Origin: Raskinella chloraquaticus (SeqCode)
GTDB taxonomy: Bacteria; Pseudomonadota; Alphaproteobacteria; Rhizobiales; UBA4765
DNA length: 64,000 bases
Direction of reading: 5' to 3'
Assembly (NCBI GenBank): GCA_002365175.1
Contig: DEZK01000002.1
Coordinates: forward strand, 124,001 to 188,000
Made by a program: the position numbers and the translations under genes. Of the stretch, positions 48,745 through 58,072 are shown in pieces; position 1 is the stretch's first letter, and each line of letters opens with the position of its first letter. The notes beneath the pieces were generated by a model that was given only the letters and a program-made list of their open reading frames with translations, was not told where the DNA came from and searched no databases.

Positions 48745-51630
48745 TTACTGCGCGGCAGCCAGCCTTGTGGCGCCACGCAGATGGAGCGTCGCATGGTCGG
48801 CATTCATCGGTTGCCCGAAGGCATAGCCCTGGGCATAGAGGCAGCCGAGCTGGCGCAATTCCAACCCGTCGGAGACGGTTTCCGCTCCTTCCGCCACCAC
48901 GTCCATTTCAAGGTCGTGAGCAAGGGCGACGATCGAGCGCAGGATGGCGGGGCGCTTGCCTGACCCGTCGGGATGGACGAAGGCGCGATCGATCTTCAAC
49001 GTATCGAAGGGAAAGCGCTGCAGATAGGACAGGCTTGAATAGCCGGTACCGAAATCGTCCAGCGACAAACCGACGCCCAGTTCCCTCAGGCGCACGAGAA
49101 CCTGGGCGGCGAATTCAGGGTTTTCCATCACCAGACTCTCGGTGATCTCAAGCTTCAGCGTTGCCGGGTCGATCCCGGTTGCCGACAAGACGGCGCCCAC
49201 GTCATGGGCGAGATCCTGGCGCAGCAATTGCCGGCTTGATACGTTGACTGCCATGGTGAGCGGGTGCGCGCTGGGAAAATCGCGTTGCCAGATTGCGAGC
49301 TGCTGGCAACTCTGCTGGAGGACCGCTTGGCCGAGCTCGACGATCACGCCACTTTCTTCCGCGATCGCGATGAATTCGCCGGGCGAGATGCGCCCGCGTC
49401 GCGGATGCTCCCAGCGCACCAGCGCCTCGAAACCGGCAATCGTCTGATCGGCAAGACGTACCACGGGCTGGTAAAAGACGCGAATTTCGCCGCGCTCCAC
49501 GGCGCGCCGCAATTCGCTTTCGACCATCAGCCGGTCGCCGCTGCTCGCGCGCATGCTCGGCTTGAAGGCTTCGATACGGTCAGCGCCGCCTTTTTTGGCG
49601 TGATACATCGCCAGTTCAGCGTCGTTCAGGATGTCCTCCCGCCCGTGATAATGATCATCATGGATGGCAAGCCCGATCGAGGCGGTCAGGAATATTTCAC
49701 GCTCGGCAAAGCTCAGCGGCTGGCGAATGGCTCGCCGCAGGCGATCGGCGAACGCGGCAATCTGATCTGTCTCGGATTGTGACATGAGAATGATGCCGAA
49801 CTGGTCGCCGCCGATGCGCGCCAGCGTATCTTGTGGCTCGATGAGGCGCGACAGGCGGCGGGCGATGGTCATCAGCATGCTGTCGCCGGCGGCAAGCCCC
49901 ACTGAATCATTCACCTGCTTGAAGCGATCAACATCCACGACAAAGACGGAAGGGCGTATCTGTGCGTCCGTCTGGGCACGCACCATGGCGGCAGAGACGC
50001 GGTCGAGAAACAATTCGCGATTGGGCAGGCCGGTCAGATTATCGTGAACAGCATCATGGAGCAGGCGCTCCTGGGCAATGCGCATGTCGGTGACGTCGGC
50101 GAGTGTTCCGACACAGCGGATCACCTCGCCGTCGGAGCCCACAACAGGGCGGGCGCGCAGATGAAACCAGCGATAATGCCCTTCATGATCGCGCAGGCGG
50201 AAATCCTCATCGACACGACCGCGCCGCGTTTCGAGGACGGCATCGAGGACGGCGCGAAAGCGATCGCCATCGCTTGGGTGCAGGCAATCAAGCCAGCGCG
50301 CCGGCGCCACCAGCAGCGTGCCGCGCGGCAGGCCCAGCACCTGTTCAGCCTCGGAGCTGACGAAAATGCGGTCGCGCAAAACGTCCCAATCCCACACGAC
50401 ATCGCCAGCCCCGATCAGCGCGAGCGCACGGCGCTCGCCATCGCTCACCGATGAGGGGGCCAGCGGCCCGCCGGAAAAAGCGTGCTGCATCACCGTGAAG
50501 CCGACGAGGAGCACGATCAGCACCAGCCCACCGTCGAGCGCCGCCGCGACCACATCGTTGTTGAGAGTGCCGAACACGGTTGCCCCTGCCGCGCCGATCC
50601 ACAGGGCCAGCAAGACCCAGCAGGGAGCCAGCATGATGGCGCGGTCATAATGGCGCATGATCGCCAGCCAGACGATGAGGCAAAGGCCGACAATCGCGGT
50701 GGCGGCCGTGGAAAACCGGGCAATCGTTGCCGCCAGCGGCGGGTCGTAGAGCGACAGCCCCACCAACGCGCCAAGCCCGACCAGCCACAGTCCGACAACC
50801 CAGACAAAGCGCACATGCCAGCGGCCGAGATTGAGATAAGCGAAGAGAAAGATCAGAAGCATGGCCGAAATCGCCACTTCGGCGCCGGCGCGATAGATCC
50901 TGTCGCTACTCGCCGCCGCGTTGAAGACTTTGTGCCAGAAACCGAAATCAATGCACATATAAGCCAGAACGGCCCAGGCGAGACCGGCCGCCGCTGGCAG
51001 CATGGTGGTTCCCTTGACGAGAAACAGGATGGTGAGGAAGAGCGCGGTCAGCCCCGCAATACCGATCACGATCCCCTGATAGAGGGTGAATGAATTGACG
51101 GTATCCTTGTAGGCATCCGGTTCCCACAGATAGAGCTGCGGCAGGCGGCTGTCGCGCAATTCGGCAACGAAGGTCACGGTCGAGCTCGGATCAAGAGTGA
51201 TCAGGAAGACATCGGCCTGGCTGCTGTACTGGCGATCGGGGCGGAACCCCTGGCTCGGCGTGATCGATTCGATGCGCGGGCCGCCAAGATCAGGCCGATA
51301 AAGCCCCGACCCGGACGCACGATAAAACGGCGCGACCAGAAGGCGGTCGATCTGCTCATCCGTCTCGTTTGACAGCGCAAACACTGCCCAGCTCGGCGAC
51401 GGGCGTGACGCGCTGGCGCGCACTTCGATCCGGCGGACGATGCCATCGGTACCAGGCGCGGTCGACACCGATAATTGCTCGCCGCGATCCCGGTAGAATT
51501 CAATGGCCCGGCCAAGATCGATCGCGTTGACATCGACAGCGACGCTCACAGCGTCAAGCGCTGATGCCGGCCCGGCGATTGCCAGGGCGAGCACACATGT
51601 CACGATCCGAACGAGGTCAGAAAACCGCAA
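48745..51630 (-). CDS. 7TM sensor with PAS, GGDQF and EAL domains
   Basis: A 961-residue membrane protein of cyclic-di-GMP signalling. A signal peptide (LVRIVTCVLALAIAGPASAL) is followed by a periplasmic domain to about residue 180, seven membrane helices (about 185-385, the 7TMR-DISM pattern), PAS (400-515), a GGDEF-type domain (525-690) and EAL (705-955). The cyclase signature is GGDQF (607-611), not GGDEF, and an inactive cyclase or GTP sensor is likely. The EAL half keeps EALVRW, NVSSRQL, ITESL, DDFGTGYSSL, KIDRAF and AEGAET, so it should be an active phosphodiesterase. TTG 51630 has GGAGG 5 bases upstream; an earlier TTG at 51705 has no such site. Confidence 0.88.
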   Translation of the reverse strand: MRFSDLVRIVTCVLALAIAGPASALDAVSVAVDVNAIDLGRAIEFYRDRGEQLSVSTAPGTDGIVRRIEVRASASRPSPSWAVFALSNETDEQIDRLLVAPFYRASGSGLYRPDLGGPRIESITPSQGFRPDRQYSSQADVFLITLDPSSTVTFVAELRDSRLPQLYLWEPDAYKDTVNSFTLYQGIVIGIAGLTALFLTILFLVKGTTMLPAAAGLAWAVLAYMCIDFGFWHKVFNAAASSDRIYRAGAEVAISAMLLIFLFAYLNLGRWHVRFVWVVGLWLVGLGALVGLSLYDPPLAATIARFSTAATAIVGLCLIVWLAIMRHYDRAIMLAPCWVLLALWIGAAGATVFGTLNNDVVAAALDGGLVLIVLLVGFTVMQHAFSGGPLAPSSVSDGERRALALIGAGDVVWDWDVLRDRIFVSSEAEQVLGLPRGTLLVAPARWLDCLHPSDGDRFRAVLDAVLETRRGRVDEDFRLRDHEGHYRWFHLRARPVVGSDGEVIRCVGTLADVTDMRIAQERLLHDAVHDNLTGLPNRELFLDRVSAAMVRAQTDAQIRPSVFVVDVDRFKQVNDSVGLAAGDSMLMTIARRLSRLIEPQDTLARIGGDQFGIILMSQSETDQIAAFADRLRRAIRQPLSFAEREIFLTASIGLAIHDDHYHGREDILNDAELAMYHAKKGGADRIEAFKPSMRASSGDRLMVESELRRAVERGEIRVFYQPVVRLADQTIAGFEALVRWEHPRRGRISPGEFIAIAEESGVIVELGQAVLQQSCQQLAIWQRDFPSAHPLTMAVNVSSRQLLRQDLAHDVGAVLSATGIDPATLKLEITESLVMENPEFAAQVLVRLRELGVGLSLDDFGTGYSSLSYLQRFPFDTLKIDRAFVHPDGSGKRPAILRSIVALAHDLEMDVVAEGAETVSDGLELRQLGCLYAQGYAFGQPMNADHATLHLRGATRLAAAQ

Positions 51631-51879
51631 CCGTTCCTCCCGCGCCCATCGCGCATGCTGCGAATGCCTAGAACATGTTGCCAGAAAGTGGAACCGGTAA
51701 TTCAATCGCCATATGCCCCGCGATTTTGCACATGATGACGGCGTGGGCGGCCTGACGGGCGCCTCCGCCCGGCACGGGCCTCAGCCATCGACAGCCGATC
51801 GACAAGCTTGCGCTTCACGCCCAAGAGTGTTCCCGGCGATCGATCACCGCCAAGAGGCGCGTCGTCATCGAGATCAGCC

Positions 51880-52455
51880 TCACGCGTCCTCAGCAAGGCG
51901 GGCGAAGAGCAGGTGATCCTGCCAAGCGCCAGCAATACACAAATATTTTCGTGCGTAGCCTTCGCGCTGGAATCCGACTTTTTCGAGAAGGGTCATCGAC
52001 GCGCGGTTATGCGGCATGGTGGCCGCCTCGATGCGATGCAGCCCCATTTTGCCGAATACATGAGGGAGCAATGCCCGCAGGCTGGCGCTCATCAGCCCCT
52101 TGCCGGCATAGGGCGCGCCCATCCAGTAGCCGAGCGCGCAGGTCATGGCGACGCCGCGACGGACATTCGACAGCGTCAGGCCGCCGACCAGCGTCGCGTC
52201 GGCAAAGATGAAAAAGCTGTAGGCGGTATCCTCACGCATTTCCTGCCCGTAACGCCTGATACGACGGCGGAAGGCAATTTTTGTCAGATCATCCGCCGGC
52301 CAGGTTGGTTCCCACGGGGTCAGAAAGGCGCGGCTCTGGTGGCGCAAGGCCGCCCAGCTGTCGTAATCGCTCGCCAGCGGCACACGCAAGATGACCCCCT
52401 GTCCGAGGATCGGTGCCATCGTTTCGCCCAGACCGATTGTGCGGAACAGCGTCAT
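51880..52455 (-). CDS. RimJ/RimL-type GNAT acetyltransferase
   Basis: A 191-residue N-acetyltransferase. The pattern LTPWEPTWPADDLTKIAFRR, FFIFADATLVGGLTLSNVRRG, GYWMGAPYAGKGLMSASLRA (acetyl-CoA loop) and LHRIEAATMPHNRASMTLLE with KVGFQREGYARKYL is the RimJ/RimL (ribosomal protein N-acetyltransferase) subgroup. The substrate may be a ribosomal protein N-terminus or another amine. It follows the M16 protease gene by 15 bases in the same direction. Confidence 0.88.
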   Translation of the reverse strand: MTLFRTIGLGETMAPILGQGVILRVPLASDYDSWAALRHQSRAFLTPWEPTWPADDLTKIAFRRRIRRYGQEMREDTAYSFFIFADATLVGGLTLSNVRRGVAMTCALGYWMGAPYAGKGLMSASLRALLPHVFGKMGLHRIEAATMPHNRASMTLLEKVGFQREGYARKYLCIAGAWQDHLLFARLAEDA

Positions 52456-52470
52456 TGCCGATGCGGCTCC

Positions 52471-53754
52471 TCAATGTTGCGGGCGCGGCTTTTCAGGCAT
52501 CACCGCCTCAAGGCCACCCAGCGCACTTTCCGGGCCGATGGCGGACAGGGCAAGCCTGCCGTCCTCGATAATACGCTGGGCGGAGGCGTGCACCTCGTCG
52601 ACCGTCACCGCATCAAGGTCAGAAATGACGGTGGCGGCATCGCGCAGCTCTCCGAAGACAAGGAGCTGGCGGGCCAGGCGATCGGCGCGTGCCGAGGAGT
52701 TCTCAAGGCTCATGATGAGGCCGGCGCGCAGCTGCGCCTTGGCGCGATCAATTTCCTCACGTGTGCATTCGTGCGCAGCTCTCGCGGTCTCCTCGCGGAT
52801 GACGGTTACGAGATCAACCACGTCCTCGGGCGCGGTCGCGGCATGGACGCCCAGCAGGCCGATGCCGGCATACCCCCACTGAAAAGCCGAAACATTATAG
52901 CACAGCCCTCTTTTTTCGCGGACCTCCTGGAAGAGGCGCGAGGACATGCCACCGCCCAGCAGGGTAGCAAAAATCCGCGCCGCATGGACCTGGTCGTCCT
53001 CGACGCCGACGCTGGGGAGGGCAAGGGCGATGTTGACCTGCTCAAGATCGCGGCGATCAAGCACGGTGCCGCCAATGAAGCGGGCCTGAGGCAGCGACGC
53101 GGCCTGACCGCTCGGCAGGGAGGCGAAATGGCGCGTCACGTCAGCGACAAGCGCGTCGTGATCGATGGCGCCGGCCGCAGCGATCACGACGTCGCCGGCC
53201 ACATAATGACGACGCAGGAAACCCTCGATATCGGAACGGGTAAATCCGGCAACCGAGCGATCGGTTCCCAGAATGGACCGGCCAAGCGGCTGATTGGTGA
53301 AGGCGGCGGCCTGGAGACTTTCGAAAACGATATCGTCCGGTGTGTCCTGGACGGCAGCTATTTCCTGGCGGATGACGGCCTTTTCGCGCGCCAGATCATC
53401 GGGGGCAAAGACGCTGGCGGTGACGATGTCAGCCAGAATATCAAGTGCCAGCGGCAGATCATCTTCAAGGACGCGGGCGTAATAGGCGGTCTGTTCCATC
53501 GATGTCGCGGCGTTGATATCGCCACCGACCGCTTCGATTTCCTCCACGATATGACGTGCGCTGCGCCGGCGCGTGCCCTTGAAGGCCATATGTTCGAGGA
53601 GGTGCGCGATCCCATGCTCATGGCCGGCCTCAACGCGGGCACCGGCGCCAACGAAAACGCCCAGCGAGGACGATGCGAGACCGGGCATGCGCTCGCTCAC
53701 AATGCGCAAACCGTTATCCAGCGTGGTGAGGCGGGGCGGCGGAAGGTCAATCAT
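52471..53754 (-). CDS. M16 (pitrilysin/insulinase) zinc protease
   Basis: A 427-residue peptidase of the mitochondrial-processing-peptidase-like group. The inverted zinc motif is His51-X2-Glu54-His55 in GIAHLLEHMAFKG; the distal Glu lies in DDLAREKAVIRQEI. The second half (about 200-427) is the inactive lobe. It shares the ATGA overlap with thrC, a conserved alphaproteobacterial pair, and a GNAT gene follows. Confidence 0.94.
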   Translation of the reverse strand: MIDLPPPRLTTLDNGLRIVSERMPGLASSSLGVFVGAGARVEAGHEHGIAHLLEHMAFKGTRRRSARHIVEEIEAVGGDINAATSMEQTAYYARVLEDDLPLALDILADIVTASVFAPDDLAREKAVIRQEIAAVQDTPDDIVFESLQAAAFTNQPLGRSILGTDRSVAGFTRSDIEGFLRRHYVAGDVVIAAAGAIDHDALVADVTRHFASLPSGQAASLPQARFIGGTVLDRRDLEQVNIALALPSVGVEDDQVHAARIFATLLGGGMSSRLFQEVREKRGLCYNVSAFQWGYAGIGLLGVHAATAPEDVVDLVTVIREETARAAHECTREEIDRAKAQLRAGLIMSLENSSARADRLARQLLVFGELRDAATVISDLDAVTVDEVHASAQRIIEDGRLALSAIGPESALGGLEAVMPEKPRPQH

Positions 53755-55160
53755 GCCGCAATTCCTCCGGCGATACGGCAATGATCAAGCACGTAGCGCT
53801 CGACGATTGCCTGGTCATTGGGAAGCACCGTCAGGCGCTCGGGAGCTGTCCGCTGTGCGGCCAACGCCAGCGGCAGGGGGGGGCGGACACCGCACGCCGC
53901 CTCGACCGCATCGGGAAATTTTGCCGGGTGGGCGGTGGCGAGCAGGATCTTGATCGCGTCAGCCTCGGCGCATTTGCGCAGCACCACCGCACCAACTGCC
54001 GTATGCGGGTCGAGCACATAGCCCGACGCGGCATGGACGGTCCTGATTTCGTCCGCGACTTCGGCCTCGCTGGCATGGCCTGCTGCAAAGAGCGCACGTA
54101 TAGAGGTGAGCGCCTGCGGGGAGAGGGCGAAGCTGCCCTGCTGTTTCAGCGCCGCGAAGGCGTTACGGATGATGGCCGGATCGCGGCCCTCGGCCTCAAA
54201 CAGCAGGCGCTCGAAATTGGACGACACCTCGATATCCATCGATGGCGAGGTGGTGGGCTGCACACCGGTGACCGTGTAATTGCCGCTCGCCACAGTCCGC
54301 GCCAGTATATCGTTGCGGTTGGTGGCAATGACCAGCTGGGCGATGGGCAGACCCATGCGATGCGCCACATAGCCCGCAAAAATATCACCGAAATTGCCCG
54401 TTGGCACAACAAAGCTCAGCCGCCGCGACGGCGCACCCAGGGCTGCGGCGGCGGCCACGAAATAAACAATCTGGGCAAGAATGCGCGCCCAGTTGATCGA
54501 ATTGACGGCAGCAAGCTGCACACGCTGGCGAAACGCCTCATGCGCAAACATCGCCTTCACCATCGCCTGGCAATCATCGAAATTGCCGGCGATGGCGAGG
54601 GCATGGACATTGGCTTCGCCGGCGGTCGTCATCTGGCGGCGCTGCACCTCTGAAACGCGCCCCTCGGGATAGAGAATAAACACATCAGCGCGCGCCCGGC
54701 CGCGAAAGGCCTCGATGGCCGCGCCACCCGTATCGCCCGAGGTGGCACCAACGATGGTGACACGCCCATCGCGCTTCTCCAGCGCGTGATCCATGAGGCG
54801 CGCCAGCAGCTGCATCGCCACATCCTTGAAGGCAAGCGTCGGCCCATGGAAGAGTTCCAGCAGGAACGCGTCGGGCGTCATCTGGACCAGCGGGCAGACG
54901 GCAGGGTGGCGGAACGTCGCGAACGCCTCGCGGCAGGCAGTGGCGATGACGGCTCGATCAACCTCGCCGGCGGTGAAGCGCGCCACAATATCGGCAGCTA
55001 TCATCGCAAACGGCTTGCCGGCGAAGCCGGCAATCTCGCGCTCACCAAAACGCGGCCATTGTCGCGGCAGGTATAGGCCTCCATCGCTCGCAAGCCCGCT
55101 CAACAGAACGTCCTCGAAGCCGAGTTCAGGCGCGCTTCCGCGTGTCGAAATATAGCGCAT
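53751..55160 (-). CDS. thrC: threonine synthase
   Basis: A 469-residue PLP enzyme converting O-phosphohomoserine to threonine. Motifs: MRYISTRG start, GPTLAFKDVAMQLLARLMDH with the Schiff-base Lys, VGATSGDTGGAAIEAFRGRA and FVVPTGNFGDIFAGYVAHRM. ATG 55160 opens the standard start; the frame above to 55199 is not needed. The kinase thrB is 16 kb away. Confidence 0.96.
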   Translation of the reverse strand: MRYISTRGSAPELGFEDVLLSGLASDGGLYLPRQWPRFGEREIAGFAGKPFAMIAADIVARFTAGEVDRAVIATACREAFATFRHPAVCPLVQMTPDAFLLELFHGPTLAFKDVAMQLLARLMDHALEKRDGRVTIVGATSGDTGGAAIEAFRGRARADVFILYPEGRVSEVQRRQMTTAGEANVHALAIAGNFDDCQAMVKAMFAHEAFRQRVQLAAVNSINWARILAQIVYFVAAAAALGAPSRRLSFVVPTGNFGDIFAGYVAHRMGLPIAQLVIATNRNDILARTVASGNYTVTGVQPTTSPSMDIEVSSNFERLLFEAEGRDPAIIRNAFAALKQQGSFALSPQALTSIRALFAAGHASEAEVADEIRTVHAASGYVLDPHTAVGAVVLRKCAEADAIKILLATAHPAKFPDAVEAACGVRPPLPLALAAQRTAPERLTVLPNDQAIVERYVLDHCRIAGGIAA

Positions 55161-55209
55161 AGGCACTCCGTTTGACCGCTCCGTCACGGATCGGGGCATC
55201 CCTCTTGCC

Positions 55210-55938
55210 TCAGGCGGAGCGCCGCTTCAACCGTTCGATGATGAAAAGCGATGAAACGACGAGAAGCGTCAAGGCCAACGCCAGCCAGGTGATGGCGTAT
55301 TCGAGATGGCGATTGGGAAGGACTGGCGGGCGCGGAACGATCACCGGAACCCCGCCCGGATTATTGCTGATCTGATCGAGCGAAAACGGCGCCACGGCGC
55401 CAAGCGATGCGGAGAGCGCCATCATTTGCGGATCGCGGGTGTACCAGGCGTTGGCGGCAGGATTGTCGGTGGCGGCAAACCATCCCGCCACCTCGCGCGG
55501 GCGCACCCAGCCCTCGATCTGCACCCGCCCGGCTGGTGGCGCAGGCAGCGCTGCGTCAGGGGCGATGCGACCGCGATTGACAAGAATGATGCCGCCGCCA
55601 TCGACGTCGAGAGGCGTCAACAGCAGCCAGCCCGCCTGCGCCTGCCCGGCAGCATCCTCGTGGACGGTATAAAGGCGGAACACCGGCACTGGTCGAAACT
55701 GGCCGGTGAGTGTCACGCGCTGGAAAAAGAGAACCTCAGGCGTCAGGTCCCGCCATGCAGCTTGCGGCCATAATGCCTGCGCTGGCGGGGCGCTGCGGGT
55801 GGCTATAGCGCCGATCAGCTTGTCCTTTTCCGCCTTGCGCGCCAATTGCCAGACACCCAAAGCGCACAGGAGCAAGAAAGCAGACATGATTGCAAGCAGC
55901 AGTGGCCACCAGGCAAGGCGAAGGTGAGCGGCGCTCAT
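55210..55938 (-). CDS. SURF1-family cytochrome oxidase assembly protein
   Basis: A 242-residue protein with two membrane helices near its ends (LLLAIMSAFLLLCALGVWQL and YAITWLALALTLLVVSSLF) around a periplasmic domain. SURF1 family motifs: ALGVWQLARKAEKD, GGGIILVNRGRIAPD, VQIEGWVRP and WYTRDPQMMA. It helps insert haem a into subunit I. It overlaps DUF983 by ATGA. Confidence 0.93.
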   Translation of the reverse strand: MSAAHLRLAWWPLLLAIMSAFLLLCALGVWQLARKAEKDKLIGAIATRSAPPAQALWPQAAWRDLTPEVLFFQRVTLTGQFRPVPVFRLYTVHEDAAGQAQAGWLLLTPLDVDGGGIILVNRGRIAPDAALPAPPAGRVQIEGWVRPREVAGWFAATDNPAANAWYTRDPQMMALSASLGAVAPFSLDQISNNPGGVPVIVPRPPVLPNRHLEYAITWLALALTLLVVSSLFIIERLKRRSA

Positions 55939-56342
55939 GACATGCGCTCAAGCCGCCCCTCCCGGGCAGCGTTGCGGTACTGAAGGGCGATCATCGTGCC
56001 TTTCAGCGGGCGCAGAATGGCAAGCGCCAGAAACGTCGCCAATGGCAGCCACAGCATGAGATGAACCCAGATGGGCGGATGATGGCGCAGCTCCAGCATG
56101 AGGGCGGAACCGATGACGATAAAGCCGACGATCATCATGATGAAGACCGCTGGCCCATCGCCCGCATCAGCGAAATCAAACGACAATCCGCAGACCTCAC
56201 AGCGCGGCTGGAGGGTAAGAAAGCCCGCAAACAGCTTGCCCTCACCGCAATGAGGACACGCGCCGGTGAGGCCAAGTGCTACGACCGGGCGCGCCGTCAT
56301 GGGACGGGTCGGCGTTGCGGGAGCCGGATCGACGATTGTCAT
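55935..56342 (-). CDS. DUF983 membrane protein
   Basis: A 135-residue protein with a Cys-rich N-terminal half: GACPHCGEGKLFAGFLTLQP and RCEVCGLSF give two CxxC-type pairs that may bind zinc or a metal. Two membrane helices follow (AVFIMMIVGFIVIGSALMLE and LMLWLPLATFLALAIL). DUF983 genes lie next to cytochrome oxidase genes in many alphaproteobacteria; a role in oxidase assembly is inferred. ATG 56342 chosen over the upstream frame. Confidence 0.85.
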   Translation of the reverse strand: MTIVDPAPATPTRPMTARPVVALGLTGACPHCGEGKLFAGFLTLQPRCEVCGLSFDFADAGDGPAVFIMMIVGFIVIGSALMLELRHHPPIWVHLMLWLPLATFLALAILRPLKGTMIALQYRNAAREGRLERMS

Positions 56343-56400
56343 GCCCGAACTCCGGTGCAAGGGGCAAGCGGCGCGCTGTGCGCCGCTCCATGGTGTGATG

Positions 56401-57264
56401 TCAATGGCCGGCTGCGACCGAGCTGCCGGAACCCCAGACATAGATGCAGGCGAAGAGGAACAGCCACACCACGTCGACAAAGTGCCAGTACCAGGCGGCG
56501 AATTCAAAGCCCAGATGCTGCTTGGAGGTCATCTGCCCAAGATAGGCACGCACCAGGCAGACAGCGAGGAAGATGGTGCCGATGAGGACGTGAAAGCCGT
56601 GAAAGCCGGTCGCCATGAAGAAGGTGGCGCCGTAGATGTTCCCGGAAAAGCCGAAATGCGCATGGCTGTATTCCACGGCCTGGAGGGTGGTGAAGAGCGC
56701 CCCGAGCGCCACCGTACACCACAGGCCCTGCTTGAGACTGGCGCGGTCATCTTCGAGAAGTGCGTGATGCGCCCAGGTGACGGTTGTTCCCGACAGCAGC
56801 AGGATCAACGTGTTGAGGAGCGGCAGGTGCCAGGGATCGAAGGTCTGGATGCCGTGGGGTGGCCAGGTGCCGCCCGTATGGGCAATGCGCGCCGTCATTT
56901 CAGCTTGGTCGGGATAGAAGGCAACAGCGAAATAAGCCCAGAACCAGGCAACGAAGAACATCACTTCAGAGGCGATGAAGAGGATCATGCCGTAGCGATG
57001 ATGCAGCTGCACCACGGGCGTGTGGTGGCCCTCGCTCGTTGCCTCACGAATGACGTCCACCCACCAGCTGAACATCACATAGAGGATACCGAGAAGTCCG
57101 GCGAAGAACAGGAAACCGCCGGCGCTGAAGCCCAGCAATGTCAGTTTCTTCATCCACATGACGGCGCCTACCGCCATGACAAAAACGGCGCCGGAGCCAA
57201 CAAGCGGCCACGGACTTGGCGCGACGAGGTGGTAGTCGTGGTTGACGGCGTGGGTGTCGGCCAT
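56401..57264 (-). CDS. ctaE: cytochrome c oxidase subunit III
   Basis: A 287-residue membrane protein with seven helices, as in aa3-type oxidases. Motifs: HDYHLVAPSPWPLVGSG start, EGHHTPVVQLHHRYGMILFI, FWAYFAVAFYPD, and the C-terminal EFAAWYWHFVDVVWLFLFA. It holds lipids and stabilises the proton channels of subunit I. Confidence 0.97.
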   Translation of the reverse strand: MADTHAVNHDYHLVAPSPWPLVGSGAVFVMAVGAVMWMKKLTLLGFSAGGFLFFAGLLGILYVMFSWWVDVIREATSEGHHTPVVQLHHRYGMILFIASEVMFFVAWFWAYFAVAFYPDQAEMTARIAHTGGTWPPHGIQTFDPWHLPLLNTLILLLSGTTVTWAHHALLEDDRASLKQGLWCTVALGALFTTLQAVEYSHAHFGFSGNIYGATFFMATGFHGFHVLIGTIFLAVCLVRAYLGQMTSKQHLGFEFAAWYWHFVDVVWLFLFACIYVWGSGSSVAAGH

Positions 57265-57295
57265 GGTCAGTCAGCTCCCCTAGGAAAGGCCACGC

Positions 57296-57919
57296 TCACG
57301 GCGCCGGCGCGGCTTGGGCAGGTAATGCCGAAGAGCGCACCGGCTGGCGGGCGGGAAAGAATGTATAGGACAAAGTGATGGTGTCGAGCGAGGCAAGATT
57401 TATATCCCCTGCCAGCTCCGGATCGACATAGAAACTGACCGTCAGCTCGGCGCTTTCATACGGCCCGAGCTTTTGCTCGGTGAAGCAGAAACACTCGACC
57501 TTGAAGAAGAAAGCGCCGCTCTGCGGCGGGGCGACGTTATAGGATGCGGTGCCCACCGTATCGCGCGCCGACAGGTTGGTGGCGCGATAGGTTGCCAGAA
57601 ACGGCTCGCCGACGCGCAGGACGGTTGGCGTCGTCACCGCTTCAAAACGCCAGGGAAGGCCCGAAGCGACGTTGGCATCAAAGCGCATTGTGATATCGCG
57701 GAGGACGCCGGCCTTGCCCGATGAGGGAAGCGTTGCGGCGATCTGCGGCGTGCCGCCAAGCCCCGTTGCCCGGCAAAAGAGGTCGTAAAGCGGCACCGCT
57801 GCATAAGCCAGACCGAACATGCTGGCAAGGAACAGGGTGCATATCAGAGCAACGCGGCGATGCTGGCGGACCAGATCAGTTGGCACGGCGGGGGCGTGAT
57901 TGGACAGGTCGTTTGCCAT
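57296..57919 (-). CDS. ctaG: Cox11/CtaG copper chaperone
   Basis: A 207-residue single-helix membrane protein with a periplasmic copper-binding domain. The membrane helix is LICTLFLASMFGLAYAAVPL. The Cys pair is in FFKVECFCFTEQKLGPYESAEL (Cys-Phe-Cys), and YDLFCRATG holds a third Cys. It delivers copper to the CuB site in subunit I. Its ATG is 3 bases after the CoxF-like stop. Confidence 0.96.
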   Translation of the reverse strand: MANDLSNHAPAVPTDLVRQHRRVALICTLFLASMFGLAYAAVPLYDLFCRATGLGGTPQIAATLPSSGKAGVLRDITMRFDANVASGLPWRFEAVTTPTVLRVGEPFLATYRATNLSARDTVGTASYNVAPPQSGAFFFKVECFCFTEQKLGPYESAELTVSFYVDPELAGDINLASLDTITLSYTFFPARQPVRSSALPAQAAPAP

Positions 57920-57922
57920 CGC

Positions 57923-58072
57923 TCAGATCGCCCGGTTGAGCAGGGGCACGCCCTTGACGAGCGTGATGATGAAAAACAGGATGACGAGCGACACCAGACT
58001 GAACGCAAGCGCCATGTTGCGCTGGCGCAGGCGGCGCGCGCTTTCTTCCGGCGAGAGCGGCTGGCGCGCCAT
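57923..58072 (-). CDS. CoxF-like small membrane protein
   Basis: A 49-residue protein between ctaB and ctaG: MARQPLSPEESARRLRQRNM, then one helix (ALAFSLVSLVILFFIITLVK). It overlaps the ctaB stop by ATGA. Short proteins of this form (CoxF, or CtaG-adjacent) are found in the alphaproteobacterial cox cluster and are thought to act in oxidase assembly. Below the length cut-off used by many gene finders. Confidence 0.8.
   Translation of the reverse strand: MARQPLSPEESARRLRQRNMALAFSLVSLVILFFIITLVKGVPLLNRAI

Noticed and set aside
51702..51935. 77-codon minus-strand frame between the GNAT and EAL genes
   Set aside because: Overlaps the GNAT 3' end, is Arg/Gly-rich with no motif or ribosome site; I treat 51631-51879 as non-coding.
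51808..53784. 658-codon open frame antisense to the GNAT and M16 genes
   Set aside because: Opposite two well-supported genes with zinc and acetyl-CoA motifs; the antisense product has no domain pattern.
56266..57378. 370-codon open frame antisense to ctaE
   Set aside because: Lies across ctaE and parts of its neighbours; composition typical of reverse-complement membrane codons.
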